Below the pieces are notes generated by a model. The model saw only the letters and a list, made by a program, of their open reading frames with translations. It did not search any database and was not told the DNA's origin. Made by a program: the position numbers and the translations under genes. Positions 16,457-25,586 of a stretch of 64,000 nt of DNA are shown here, piece after piece. The DNA comes from Desulfobacteraceae bacterium (GTDB taxonomy: Bacteria > Desulfobacterota > Desulfobacteria > Desulfobacterales > RPRI01). The stretch's first letter is position 1. The number at the start of each line of letters is the position of its first letter. The DNA is taken from assembly GCA_011391695.1 (NCBI GenBank), contig JAABQB010000002.1, positions 1 through 64,000 on the forward strand, read 5' to 3'.

Positions 16457-17242
16457 TTGATTGTAACAAAATTTAACGGAATTTCATTTTTACAGTTTCC
16501 TAATCTTATCTCTTTTCCTGATTTAGGGCATGGTGTGTTTACGAGATGCGGCGGATTCAGCAAAGAGCCGTACATGAGTCTGAATGTTAGTCACGGCGTA
16601 GGAGATGATTCTGACGTTGTTGAACAGAACAGAGCGGTTGTTTCCATGTGCATGGATGGCAATGAACTGATTTTTGCCAGGCAGGTCCACGACACTGGTG
16701 TTGTGATTATTTCTGATAATGTTGCCAGTCAGCCTGGTATTCACACGGGAGATGCAATGATAAGCAATATTGGCAATAAGATGCTTGTCATTAAGGTCGC
16801 CGATTGCCAGTCCGTTCTCATTTATGATCCGGTAAAAAAAGTTGCTGCAAATGTTCATTCAGGGTGGAGGGGGAGCATTAAAAATGTAATAGGCTGCACT
16901 GTAATGAGCATGCAAGAGCGTTTTGATTGCAGCCCTTCAGATCTGGTGGCAGGTATAAGCCCTTCTCTCGGGCCTTGCTGTGCGGAGTTTATAAACTATG
17001 AAAGGGAAATACCTGAGAAGTTCCGGAAGTATAGGATAAATTCCGACCATTTCGATTTCTGGCGTATGAGTGAAGACCAGCTCCGGAGTGCGGGTCTCAG
17101 AGAATCAAATATTTATTCGAGCAAAATCTGCACAAAATGCAATACAACTTTGTTTTTTTCCTACCGTGGGGAAAAGAATACCGGAAGGTTTGCGTCTGTT
17201 ATTGGGCTAAAACGCAATTCATGGAAAGGACAAAAAAAATAA
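16457..17242 (+). CDS. pgeF: PgeF/YfiH laccase-domain protein
   Basis: The 261-residue product has the catalytic metal ligands in ARQVHDTGV, VADCQSVLIYD and NVHSGWRGS, and the C-terminal FFSYRGEKNTGRFASVIGL. The family acts on purine nucleosides (phosphorolysis and deamination) and in E. coli edits peptidoglycan precursors. The start is a TTG close behind the MITE-like element, with a GGGGTATT stretch as the only candidate ribosome site; the insertion may have changed its expression. Confidence 0.92.
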   Translation: MIVTKFNGISFLQFPNLISFPDLGHGVFTRCGGFSKEPYMSLNVSHGVGDDSDVVEQNRAVVSMCMDGNELIFARQVHDTGVVIISDNVASQPGIHTGDAMISNIGNKMLVIKVADCQSVLIYDPVKKVAANVHSGWRGSIKNVIGCTVMSMQERFDCSPSDLVAGISPSLGPCCAEFINYEREIPEKFRKYRINSDHFDFWRMSEDQLRSAGLRESNIYSSKICTKCNTTLFFSYRGEKNTGRFASVIGLKRNSWKGQKK

Positions 17243-17245
17243 GAC

Positions 17246-18100
17246 ATGAGTGGCAAGATACAGAAAACAAGGGGCGGGAGAATGAAGTACGAAGAAAGAC
17301 CAGACGGGCACATGTTTATTGAAAAAGCTCAGATTCTGTGGAACAAAAAACTAAGCCCCGCATATTTTAAAATGGGCTTAAAATGGAGTGGCTCTTTTCA
17401 TGATGCCAAACCAGGACAATTTGTCATGCTGCGAATTGGCGACCGGATTGCCCCGCTTTTGCGCCGTCCTTTTTCCATTTATAAAATAATGGAAGATAAG
17501 AAAGGAATGGAAATTCTCTACAGGGTGGTAGGAGAATGCACCGGCATGCTTTCAGAGATGAGGGAGGGTGAAAGCGTTGATATATTGGGGCCTCTTGGGA
17601 ACGGATTCCCTTTGCCAAAAAAAGGCGGAAAAGTTTTTATCGTTGCAGGAGGAATCGGAGTTGCTCCGCTGGTTTTTTTCTCTTCATATCTTGTCGGAAA
17701 AAAAAACTTTGCCGCATCAAATATAAAAGTGTTTCTTGGGGCACGATCGAAAGATGATCTTTTATGCAGAGATGATTTTTTAAGTCTCGGCATTCAAGTT
17801 GCAGTCACCACAGAAGATGGCAGTGAGGGTGAAACCTGTATGATAACAAGCCCGGTCGAGGCAGCCCTGAAAATAACACGGCCTGATATTATTTATGCAT
17901 GCGGGCCATCCGGGATGATGAAATGCCTTGCCGGCATGGCTGAAGATCACGGAGTGGCCTGTCAGATTTCCATGGAGTCTGTAATGGCCTGCGGTTTTGG
18001 TGCCTGTCTTGGCTGTGCGGTTGAATCGAAGCATGAGAATAAATATTTTCATGTATGTAAGGATGGACCTGTGTTTGACAGCCGCGATGTAAGATTCTGA
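17246..18100 (+). CDS. pyrK: PyrK-like dihydroorotate dehydrogenase electron-transfer subunit
   Basis: The protein has a flavin-binding domain (RPFSIYKI), an NAD-binding region (VFIVAGGIGVAPLVFF) and a C-terminal [2Fe-2S] site with CGFGACLGC and a later Cys. This is the PyrK family, which lets PyrD use NAD. No pyrD lies next to it, so its partner could also be another oxidoreductase. The ATG at 17246 opens 3 bp after pgeF; an ATG at 17282, preceded by GGGGCGGGAGA, is an alternative. Confidence 0.87.
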   Translation: MSGKIQKTRGGRMKYEERPDGHMFIEKAQILWNKKLSPAYFKMGLKWSGSFHDAKPGQFVMLRIGDRIAPLLRRPFSIYKIMEDKKGMEILYRVVGECTGMLSEMREGESVDILGPLGNGFPLPKKGGKVFIVAGGIGVAPLVFFSSYLVGKKNFAASNIKVFLGARSKDDLLCRDDFLSLGIQVAVTTEDGSEGETCMITSPVEAALKITRPDIIYACGPSGMMKCLAGMAEDHGVACQISMESVMACGFGACLGCAVESKHENKYFHVCKDGPVFDSRDVRF

Positions 18101-18101
18101 A

Positions 18102-18260
18102 GAGTGAAAAGTGAAAAGTAAAAAGAAGGGTTTGAGGATTCAAGGATTCGAGGGTTCAAGGGAAAAGCTAAGAAAGGCACAAAGGCGAGAGGCGCGAGGC
18201 GAGAGGCGTGGATAGAACAACAAACGACGAATCACGAACCACGATAAACGAAGGACGAAT
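18102..18260 (+). repeat. Heptad repeat tract H (pyrK to selD)
   Basis: Following the pyrK stop: GTGAAAAGTGAAAAG, then GGATTCAAGGATTCGAGGG, then GCGAGAGGCGCGAGGCGAG, then ACGAATCACGAACCACGAT and AAACGAAGGACGAAT, which ends directly at the selD ATG. The last units provide its AAGGA ribosome site. Confidence 0.8.
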
Positions 18261-19310
18261 ATGGAAAAAGATAATAAAACATATTTGACTGAAAAAGTCC
18301 GGGCATCCGGGTGAGCTGCCAAGATAGGTCCAGGGGTCCTGGATAATATATTAAAGAGCCTGCCTGTGAGAGCGCATCCCGATCTCCTTGTTGGAATGGA
18401 AACATCTGATGATGCCGGAGTATTCAGGCTTGATTCCGAAACTGCGCTGGTGCAGACGCTCGATTTTTTCACACCCATTGTTGATTCTCCATATGAATTT
18501 GGCCTTATAGCCGCAGCCAATTCTCTGAGCGATATATATGCAATGGGAGGCAGGCCGGTAACGGCCATGAATATCGTCTGTTTCCCTGTCGGAGAGCTAT
18601 CCGAAGATATTCTGAAAGAGACCCTTGCCGGCGGTCTTGAAAAAATATATGAAGCCGGCGCAGTTCTGGTGGGTGGCCACAGTGTCGATGACAAAGAGTT
18701 CAAGTACGGACTGTCTGTCACGGGTATAGTTCATCCGGACAGGATACTTACAAACAGGAATGCAAAGACAGACGACAGGCTGATCTTGACCAAGCCCATA
18801 GGCACCGGAATAATAGCAACTGCGATTAAGAGGAAAATAGCCGATGGAGAGGCTGTAAAGACGCTTATTGAAGTCACGACAACTCTTAACAGAAGGGCTG
18901 CTGAAATAATGGAAAGGTTTCGGCCAAACGCCTGCACCGATGTGACAGGATTCGGTCTTGCCGGGCATTTGCTCGAAATGGCTAAAGGAAGCAGGAAGAA
19001 AATTGTTATCCATACTGATATGATTCCTTTCATTAAAAAAGCCAGAGAATATGCCCTCATGGGACTGATTCCTGGCGGAAGCTATAATACAAAAAATTAT
19101 TGCATTAAAAATATAAGTATCGGTGCATCGGTAAAACAGGTTGTTATTGATATGCTTTTTGACCCCCAGACTTCAGGAGGTCTTGTAATATCTCTTCCAG
19201 AAAAAAAAGCAAAAGAATGCCTGAAAGCAATGCAGAATGAAGGTCTGTTTTGTGCAATAATAGGCGAAGTTTCAGAGGAGAGCATAGACGGGCATCTGGT
19301 TGTCAATTGA
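18261..19310 (+). CDS. selD: Selenide, water dikinase SelD, a selenoprotein
   Basis: SelD makes selenophosphate from selenide and ATP, the selenium donor for Sec-tRNA. The frame runs from the ATG at 18261 to the stop at 19310 with one in-frame TGA at 18312-18314. The context ASG-U-AAKIG is exactly the SelD active site, where Cys or Sec is followed three residues later by the catalytic Lys (here 18 and 21). A conventional gene call would begin only at a GTG at 18366 and lose the active site. The rest matches SelD: SDDAGVF, DFFTPIVDSPYEFGLIAAAN, TDVTGFGLAGHL, FDPQTSGGL. The frame shows no other defect, so this is not a pseudogene. Confidence 0.95.
18312..18343 (+). promoter_or_regulatory. Sec codon and candidate bacterial SECIS hairpin
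   Basis: The UGA at 18312-18314 is followed by a hairpin TCCAG (18329-18333), loop GGGTC, CTGGA (18339-18343). A GGU in the apical loop about 20 nt after the UGA fits the bacterial SECIS, which SelB reads. The SelA, SelB and selC genes are not in the window. Confidence 0.75.
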
Positions 19311-19466
19311 TTTTATCTATCGTATCATTTTGATTTTACAGGTATTTTATTATACGCAAGATGGATGTAATTTTGCGTTGACTTGATTGTAATCATATGT
19401 TAGAGGGCAGAAGCTTTATTGAGGTCTGCATTGACTCTATTGCAAAAATAGAAAGCGTTCTTTAAT

Positions 19467-19706
19467 GTGAAAAGAGAAACAAGACGTTATATACGGGAGC
19501 TGGCTTATTATAGCAGTCTTGGCCTCCAAGTAGCGCTTTCTATATTTATCGGGCTTGCTATTGGCGTGTATCTTGACAGGCGATTTGAATTTTATCCCTG
19601 GCTTACGCTTGCCTTTCTTGGACTTGGTATTGCAGCAGGATTCAGGAACATCTGGCTTGTGATAAGAAAGAGTGAGAAGTCTCCGCAGGAAAGAGATATA
19701 AAATGA
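19467..19706 (+). CDS. AtpZ/AtpI-family F0 accessory protein
   Basis: A 79-residue protein with two predicted membrane helices (about 18-40 and 46-66), a short loop with YLDRRFEFYPW, and the family-like GIAAGFRN. Such 'gene 1' proteins precede F0 genes and assist assembly or Mg2+/Ca2+ transport. The start is GTG. The stop overlaps the next gene by 4 bp. Confidence 0.82.
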   Translation: MKRETRRYIRELAYYSSLGLQVALSIFIGLAIGVYLDRRFEFYPWLTLAFLGLGIAAGFRNIWLVIRKSEKSPQERDIK

Positions 19707-20089
19707 AAATACAGCAGCGCATCCTGAAATTTGTAACCCTGACCAACTGGATACTTTTTTGTGTTGCTAGTATGGGAGGACTTATTATTGCTTCTCCAAA
19801 GTTTGCATTGGGAATAGTATTTGGAGGACTTATAGTTACTATAAATTTTCATCTGCTTTACAGGACGCTTAAAATAGCGCTCACACCTCCACAGCTTGCT
19901 TCCCACAATGTTGTGCTGGCCAAGTATTATGCCCGTTTCATGGTGAGCGGGTTTATTATATTTATATTGATATCTGGGCATTATGTTCACCCACTCGGTC
20001 TTTTTGTCGGGCTCTCCGTCGTGGTTGCAAGCATAATAATAGCAACCATGCTTGAACTTACAAAACTTATTTTCAAGGAGGCAATATAA
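19703..20089 (+). CDS. ATP synthase subunit I-like protein
   Basis: The 128-residue protein has four predicted membrane helices and lies between the AtpZ-like gene and atpB, where AtpI homologues are expected. AtpI is a c-ring assembly factor. Sequence identity in this family is low, so position carries much of the call. A strong AAGGAGG site for atpB lies in its last codons. Confidence 0.75.
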   Translation: MKIQQRILKFVTLTNWILFCVASMGGLIIASPKFALGIVFGGLIVTINFHLLYRTLKIALTPPQLASHNVVLAKYYARFMVSGFIIFILISGHYVHPLGLFVGLSVVVASIIIATMLELTKLIFKEAI

Positions 20090-20090
20090 G

Positions 20091-20780
20091 GTGGCACATC
20101 CCTATCTGTTTTTTGTGAAGCTTTTTGAGGCTATTGGCTTGGAACATTTTGCCCATGCATATCCGCATGTTATTTATTCATGGGTGGTCATGATTCTTCT
20201 CTTAACTTTAGGTGCAATTGGTGCAAAGAGTATCAGCCTGATTCCCGGAAAAGCGCAGAATGTATTTGAAGTTATAGTATCAGGAATTGAAAATTTTATG
20301 GTTGATGTTTCAGGCGAAGAGGGCCGATGGCTTTTTCCTCTTGTTGCAACAATATTCATTTATATTTTCACCTGTAATCTTATCGGTCTTGTTCCAGGAT
20401 TTTTCCCCCCAACCGCCAGTCTGAATACAACAGCTTCATGCGCACTGACTGTTGTAATTTTTACCCATATAATAGGATTAAAATATCACGGCATAAAATA
20501 TATTAAACATTTTCTTGGGCCTGTTTGGTGGATGATCCCAATTGTGTTTCCGATTGAAGTTATCGGTCATCTTGCACGGATTCTCTCCCTCTCATTCCGT
20601 CTTTTTGGAAACATGATGGGTCATGAGCTGGTGCTTGGTATTCTTTTCGTTCTCGCCGGACTCTTTTTTGCTCCTCTGCCAATAATGGCTCTTGGTATTT
20701 TTGTTGCCCTTGTTCAGGCGTTTGTTTTCTTTTTGCTGTCAATCATGTATTTTACCGGCGCTATGGAACACGCCCACTGA
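20091..20780 (+). CDS. atpB: ATP synthase F0 subunit a
   Basis: The 229-residue integral membrane protein carries the conserved fourth/fifth-helix region LSLSFRLFGNMMGHELVLG, whose Arg faces the c-ring, and the C-terminal ALVQAFVFFLLSIMYFTGA. It forms the ion half-channels. I start at the GTG at 20091 (VAHPYLFFVK), 8 bp after AAGGAGG. An upstream in-frame ATG lies within the previous gene and has no site. Confidence 0.95.
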   Translation: MAHPYLFFVKLFEAIGLEHFAHAYPHVIYSWVVMILLLTLGAIGAKSISLIPGKAQNVFEVIVSGIENFMVDVSGEEGRWLFPLVATIFIYIFTCNLIGLVPGFFPPTASLNTTASCALTVVIFTHIIGLKYHGIKYIKHFLGPVWWMIPIVFPIEVIGHLARILSLSFRLFGNMMGHELVLGILFVLAGLFFAPLPIMALGIFVALVQAFVFFLLSIMYFTGAMEHAH

Positions 20781-20862
20781 TTTGCCGGAAAAAAATAGGT
20801 TTGTTTTTATGGGATAAAGGAAGAAGCAAAGTCAATCATTATCAAAAGGAGGAAGGTAAAGT

Positions 20863-21144
20863 ATGGAAGCTGAAGCATTAAAATTTTTCATCGCATGTGT
20901 CACGGCAGCCGGTTTTGGAATTGCAGTTGCAGCCTTTGGTTGCGGTATTGCCCAGGGTCTTGGCCTTAAGGCCGCTGTAGAGGGTATTGCAAGAAACCCG
21001 GAATCATCAGGGAAAGTTACTGTTACAATGCTGATCGGTCTTGCCATGATCGAGTCTCTTTGTATTTATGCACTTGTAATTGCCCTGATTCTTATTTATG
21101 CGCATCCTCAGGCAGCTGCTATAGCAAAGCTTTTCGGTCATTAA
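20863..21144 (+). CDS. atpE: ATP synthase F0 subunit c
   Basis: A 93-residue hairpin protein with two helices and the loop ARNPESSGK. The ion-binding Glu is residue 64 in GLAMIESLCIY. Gln31, Glu64, Ser65 and Tyr69 have the same spacing as the Na+ ligands Gln32, Glu65, Ser66 and Tyr70 of the Ilyobacter c-ring; the Thr67 position is Leu. Subunits b, delta and F1 do not follow: the next gene is uvrA on the other strand. Confidence 0.96.
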   Translation: MEAEALKFFIACVTAAGFGIAVAAFGCGIAQGLGLKAAVEGIARNPESSGKVTVTMLIGLAMIESLCIYALVIALILIYAHPQAAAIAKLFGH

Positions 21145-21166
21145 TTTTAGATTTACAGTGTTTAAT

Positions 21167-21205
21167 AAACAGGGTTGTACCTTTGGGCGCAGCCCTGTTT
21201 TATTT
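21167..21205. terminator. Bidirectional terminator between atpE and uvrA
   Basis: AAACAGGGTTG (21167-21177) pairs with CAGCCCTGTTT (21190-21200), with one G-T pair, followed by TTTTATTT on the plus strand and preceded by an A-rich run that gives a T-tract on the minus strand. It sits between two convergent genes and reaches the uvrA stop. Confidence 0.8.
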
Positions 21206-24019
21206 GTTAAGTATCTTTTTTAAAAACTGTCCGGTGTATGACGCCTCGTTGTCAGATAATTCTTCAGGCGTGCCGCATCCTACTATGAAGCCGCCCTCAT
21301 CCCCGCCTTCAGGTCCAAGGTCAATGATATGGTCTGCAGTCTTTATCACATCAAGGTTATGTTCAATTACGATTACACTGTTCCCGGAATCGACAAGCCT
21401 GTTCAGTACGCTAAGCAGTTTCTGAATGTCGTCTATATGGAGGCCGGTTGTGGGTTCATCCAGAATATATACCGTCCTCCCTGTCCCTTTTTTGCTGAGT
21501 TCCCGTGAAAGCTTGACTCTCTGGGCCTCGCCTCCCGAAAGAGTAGTTGCAGACTGGCCTATCTTAATGTAGCCAAGGCCGACATCAGAAAGAGTCATCA
21601 GCTTCGATCTGATATTTTTTATTCTGTCAAAAAATGATAGAGCCTGATCCACGGTCATGTCAAGGAGATCGGCAATATTTTCCCCTTTATATCTCACTTC
21701 AAGGGTTTCACGATTGTACCTTTTACCGTGACAGATATCGCACGGCACATAAATATCGGGCAGAAAATGCATCTCTATTTTGATTATCCCGTCTCCACTG
21801 CATGCTTCACACCGCCCCCCTTTAATGTTAAAGCTGAACCTGCCCGGCTTGTATCCGCGCATACGTGCTTCCGGCGTTCTGGCAAAAAGTTCCCTGATGA
21901 ATGTGAAGAGACCCGTATAGGTACCGGGGTTTGATCGTGGAGTTCTTCCAATTGGCGACTGGTCTATGTTTACAATCTTATCAACATGCTCTATACCCAT
22001 TACAGAAGCGTGGGTGCCTGCCGCTGTTCTTGCACCATAAATGTTCCTTGCGAGAATATTATAAAGTGTTTCAAGAACAAGAGTAGATTTTCCGGAACCC
22101 GAAACGCCTGTCACGCAAATAAACTTACCAAGTGAAAATTCAGCATCGATATTTTTAAGATTATTACCCGAAGCTCCTTTTATCAGGAGTTTTGTGCCAT
22201 TCCCTGGGCGGCGTTTATTAGGCACCTCTATTTGCTTCCGGCCTGAAAGGTACTGCCCTGTCAGTGAGCTGTTATCTTTTAAAAGAGCTGCAGGTTCGCC
22301 CGAAAAGACTACATGTCCTCCGTTAACTCCCGCGCCCGGGCCCATATCTATGACATAATCGGAAGAGAGGATTGTTTCTTCATCGTGTTCAACAACAAGA
22401 ACCGTATTGCCAAGATCCCGCATCTTCACGAGTGTTGCAAGGAGCCGCTGGTTATCTCTCTGGTGCAAACCAATGCTTGGTTCATCCAGAACATAGAGGA
22501 CTCCTGTCAATTTAGAGCCGATTTGTGTAGCCAGACGTATTCTCTGGCTCTCCCCGCCTGAAAGGGTGTAGGCTGATCTGTCAAGTGTGAGGTAGGATAG
22601 TCCAACATTTTCAAGGAAAGAAAGCCTTTCATTTATCTCTTTGATAATTCTCTTTGCTATAAGCTCCTTTTTCCCTTCAAGTTTAAGCTTTATCATAAAG
22701 GCTGCTGCTTTGGACACTGAAAGAGCTGTGATTTCAAATATAGTCAGACCTCCGACTCTCACTGAACTGCTTGCCTTATTTAACCTTGTTCCTCCGCATT
22801 CAGGGCATGGGCGGAATGTCATGTAATGCCTGATCTCTTCTCTGGTCAGGTTTGAATCTGTTTCCATATAACGTCTCTGAAGTTTCGGGATGATTCCTTC
22901 GTAAGGTTTCCTGAAACTGAAACGGCGGTTATTCTGTTCAAAATAAAAAGCGATTGATTCATCTCCTGATCCATAAAGGAGCGCATTTTGAAAATTCTCC
23001 GGCAGGTCTTTATAAGGAGTGTAAACATCTACATCATAGTGCTTTGTAACTGATTCAAGAAATTCGCTAAACTGAACCGAATTCCGGTTTGCCCATAGCG
23101 TCACAGCCCCCTGTCTTAAGGAGAGCTCTTTGTTTGGGATAATAAGGTCGGGGTCGAATTCTGTTGTAGTTCCTAACCCGTCACATTTACCGCATGCGCC
23201 CTGGGGTGAGTTAAATGAAAAACTTGCAGGGGTAAATTCCGGATAGCTTATTCCGCATTGAACGCATGCTGATTTTTCACTGAAAAGAACCGATTCTTCT
23301 CCCATGATATCCACTTTAACAAGCCCTTCAGACTGGGACATTGCAAGCTCGAGAGAATCAGCCAGCCTGTTTCGGACATTTTCTTTTATAACCAGCCGGT
23401 CAACCACAACTTCTATAGTATGTTTTATGTTTTTATCGAGCTTGCCTGTTTCCTCGATTTCAAGTATTTTCCCATCTACCCGGACCCTTGAAAACCCGTC
23501 TTTTTTCAGTTGTTTTAAAAGCTTTTCCTGGGATCCTTTCTGGCCTGAAACCAGAGGGGCTAAAATAATTATTTTTGTTCCTTCCGGAAAGGACATGATT
23601 TTATCTGCGATCTGATCGAGCGTTTGAGCAGTAATAGGTTTTCCGCAGATATGACAGTGGGAAGTTCCTGCCCTGGCAAAGAGAAGCCGAAGATAGTCAT
23701 AAATTTCAGTTACAGTTCCGACAGTTGACCTTGGATTATGGCTTGCTGTTTTCTGTTCGATTGCAATTGCAGGAGACAGTCCTTCGATTGTATCGACATC
23801 AGGTTTTTCCATTCTTTCCAGAAACTGCCTGGCATATGTTGAAAGAGATTCGACGTATCTGCGCTGTCCTTCCGCATAGAGAGTATCGAAAGCGAGAGTT
23901 GATTTGCCCGACCCTGAGAGACCTGTGATTACAACAAGCCTGTTTCTTGGCAGTTCAACATCGATATTTTTAAGATTATGCTGCCTTGCCCCGCGTATTA
24001 TTATCTTATCAGAACTCAT
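21200..24019 (-). CDS. uvrA: Excinuclease ABC subunit UvrA
   Basis: The 939-residue protein has two ABC ATPase units: Walker [16 protein letters not shown] near 31 and [15 protein letters not shown] near 640, and two LSGGE-x-QR signatures. Zinc sites are at CHICGK, CVQCGIS and the [16 protein letters not shown] pair. UvrA finds bulky DNA lesions for UvrBC repair. Full length, no defect seen. It overlaps the shared terminator at its end and is preceded by pdxA at 52 bp. Confidence 0.98.
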   Translation of the reverse strand: MSSDKIIIRGARQHNLKNIDVELPRNRLVVITGLSGSGKSTLAFDTLYAEGQRRYVESLSTYARQFLERMEKPDVDTIEGLSPAIAIEQKTASHNPRSTVGTVTEIYDYLRLLFARAGTSHCHICGKPITAQTLDQIADKIMSFPEGTKIIILAPLVSGQKGSQEKLLKQLKKDGFSRVRVDGKILEIEETGKLDKNIKHTIEVVVDRLVIKENVRNRLADSLELAMSQSEGLVKVDIMGEESVLFSEKSACVQCGISYPEFTPASFSFNSPQGACGKCDGLGTTTEFDPDLIIPNKELSLRQGAVTLWANRNSVQFSEFLESVTKHYDVDVYTPYKDLPENFQNALLYGSGDESIAFYFEQNNRRFSFRKPYEGIIPKLQRRYMETDSNLTREEIRHYMTFRPCPECGGTRLNKASSSVRVGGLTIFEITALSVSKAAAFMIKLKLEGKKELIAKRIIKEINERLSFLENVGLSYLTLDRSAYTLSGGESQRIRLATQIGSKLTGVLYVLDEPSIGLHQRDNQRLLATLVKMRDLGNTVLVVEHDEETILSSDYVIDMGPGAGVNGGHVVFSGEPAALLKDNSSLTGQYLSGRKQIEVPNKRRPGNGTKLLIKGASGNNLKNIDAEFSLGKFICVTGVSGSGKSTLVLETLYNILARNIYGARTAAGTHASVMGIEHVDKIVNIDQSPIGRTPRSNPGTYTGLFTFIRELFARTPEARMRGYKPGRFSFNIKGGRCEACSGDGIIKIEMHFLPDIYVPCDICHGKRYNRETLEVRYKGENIADLLDMTVDQALSFFDRIKNIRSKLMTLSDVGLGYIKIGQSATTLSGGEAQRVKLSRELSKKGTGRTVYILDEPTTGLHIDDIQKLLSVLNRLVDSGNSVIVIEHNLDVIKTADHIIDLGPEGGDEGGFIVGCGTPEELSDNEASYTGQFLKKILNK

Positions 24020-24071
24020 TCAATTATTCCTGGATTTATCAAATATTCAGTTGAAAACAGTCGGGAGATTA

Positions 24072-25094
24072 TTACGTTCCCTGAATCCTTTTAGTTAAAC
24101 AGGATACCTGGAATGAAGCCATTTTTATTGCGGCAATCAGACTGCCTGGATCGGCTTTTCCTTTTCCGGCAATATCGTACGCTGTTCCGTGGTCAACGGA
24201 AGTTCTTATAATAGGAATTCCCAGGGTTGTGTTTACGCCATCGGTAAAATGAATAATCTTGAATGGGATAAGGCCCTGGTCATGATACATGCATACAACA
24301 GCGTCATAATTACCCTTTAATGCATTATAAAATATTGTATCAGGCGGGTAGGGTCCGGATACATTATAACCTTCTTTCGCCGATATTTCCAAGGCAGGTC
24401 TTATTATTCTTTCTTCCTCATCTCCGAATATTCCACTTTCGCCGGCATGTGGATTGAGACCTGCAACAGCGATCAGGGGAGAGCCAATGCCGAATCTTTC
24501 ATATAGGCCCTTTCCGGTAATTCTTATTGTTTTTAAAATATTTTCTGTTGAAATAGAATCAGAAACTCTGCTGATAGGGATGTGAATGGTTACAAGAGAT
24601 ACCCTGAGCCGGTCACCGGCCAGCATCATAACGAAATCTCTGGTTCCGGTTCGTTCTGCAATTAATTCGGTATGGCCGTTGTAATGAAAGCCTGCCATAT
24701 TCATGGCTTTTTTGTTTATCGGGCATGTTACAACAGCCGCTATCTCCCTGTTAATGGCCATGTCGGTTGCTGCAATAACATATTCAACCATGGCCCTTCC
24801 TGTCCGCACAGTCGGATTCCCCCAGGATATTTCATCAGAGGCAAGCCCTGAAACAGATAATATATCTATGCTTCCGGGACTGTATGAACCTTCGGAAGGG
24901 TTGGATACGGATTTTAAATTCAAGGTGCTCCCGGTACATATTTTTGCGGCAGTAAAAACGCCAATATCTCCAATTACCAAGGGTTTGCACAAGTGGTACA
25001 GCCCGGAGTCACTTAAGGCGGAAAGTATTATTTCAGGGCCAATTCCCGCTGGATCTCCTGCAGTTATGCCGATAACAGGTCTGTTCTTTTTCAT
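24072..25094 (-). CDS. pdxA: 4-hydroxythreonine-4-phosphate dehydrogenase PdxA
   Basis: The 340-residue product begins [20 protein letters not shown], the family start. Metal-binding residues are in [21 protein letters not shown] and [12 protein letters not shown]. It oxidizes 4-phosphohydroxy-L-threonine in pyridoxal phosphate synthesis. I use the ATG at 25094, 7 bp after GAGAGG; an upstream ATG at 25157 would add 21 residues with no such site. Confidence 0.95.
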   Translation of the reverse strand: MKKNRPVIGITAGDPAGIGPEIILSALSDSGLYHLCKPLVIGDIGVFTAAKICTGSTLNLKSVSNPSEGSYSPGSIDILSVSGLASDEISWGNPTVRTGRAMVEYVIAATDMAINREIAAVVTCPINKKAMNMAGFHYNGHTELIAERTGTRDFVMMLAGDRLRVSLVTIHIPISRVSDSISTENILKTIRITGKGLYERFGIGSPLIAVAGLNPHAGESGIFGDEEERIIRPALEISAKEGYNVSGPYPPDTIFYNALKGNYDAVVCMYHDQGLIPFKIIHFTDGVNTTLGIPIIRTSVDHGTAYDIAGKGKADPGSLIAAIKMASFQVSCLTKRIQGT

Positions 25095-25586
25095 TGAAAA
25101 ACCTCTCATAATTATAAAAAAGATTATACTACAGAGTCGGGCATACTTTTTCAACAATTTCCAATATGATTTGATAATAAAAACCTGTTATGAGGATATT
25201 GATAAAAATAAAAGGTAATCGAAGAATTCACGAGATTTGATAGAAAGGCTTTATTGTCTGATTCTTAGAAATTGATACAGATATGCTTAAAATACCTGAA
25301 AAAATTACTCCGGTAGAAAAGATTGTGGATAAAGGCGTTTGTCTTGATGCATGATATTATAAATATAAATTCAAATGGATATAAATTGTTGATAACTTTT
25401 TTTAAAACAATCGATATCCAGTTTTTATCAGGTTTGACACAACCGATTCTATGCCTTAAAAGGACGCATACTTTTTTTTGCTATTCGAACTGACCGTAAC
25501 AAATATTTGCGGTTGTTTTGTAGACAGGTCTCTTCTGTTAACAGTATTTTAATCCGGTTTTATAATAACTTTATTCGATTGGTTTT
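25095..25586. other. AT-rich divergent spacer with DnaA-box candidates (oriC-like)
   Basis: This 492-bp spacer between pdxA and dnaA is strongly AT-rich. It contains one perfect DnaA box (TGTGGATAA, 25324-25332) and one single-mismatch box (TGTTGATAA, 25387-25395). AT-rich runs such as ATTATAAATATAAATTC lie between them. A third near-match (TGTGGATAG) lies just inside dnaA near 25655. A replication origin or an autoregulatory site would both fit. Confidence 0.45.
25434..25462 (+). promoter_or_regulatory. Candidate dnaA promoter
   Basis: A perfect -35 TTGACA (25434-25439) is followed after 17 bp by TAAAAG (25457-25462), four of six matches to the -10 consensus. The dnaA start lies about 125 bp downstream. 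Confidence 0.45.

Noticed and set aside
18261-18365. selD as a pseudogene with a nonsense codon
   Set aside because: The TGA is at the known Cys/Sec position with a SECIS-like hairpin, and the rest of the frame is intact.
25283-25354. 23-codon frame with PVEKIVDKGVCLDA, resembling the start of gas vesicle protein GvpA
   Set aside because: It stops where the GvpA Trp would be, the sequence after it has no GvpA character, it has no ribosome site, and it overlaps the DnaA box. Chance similarity is more likely.
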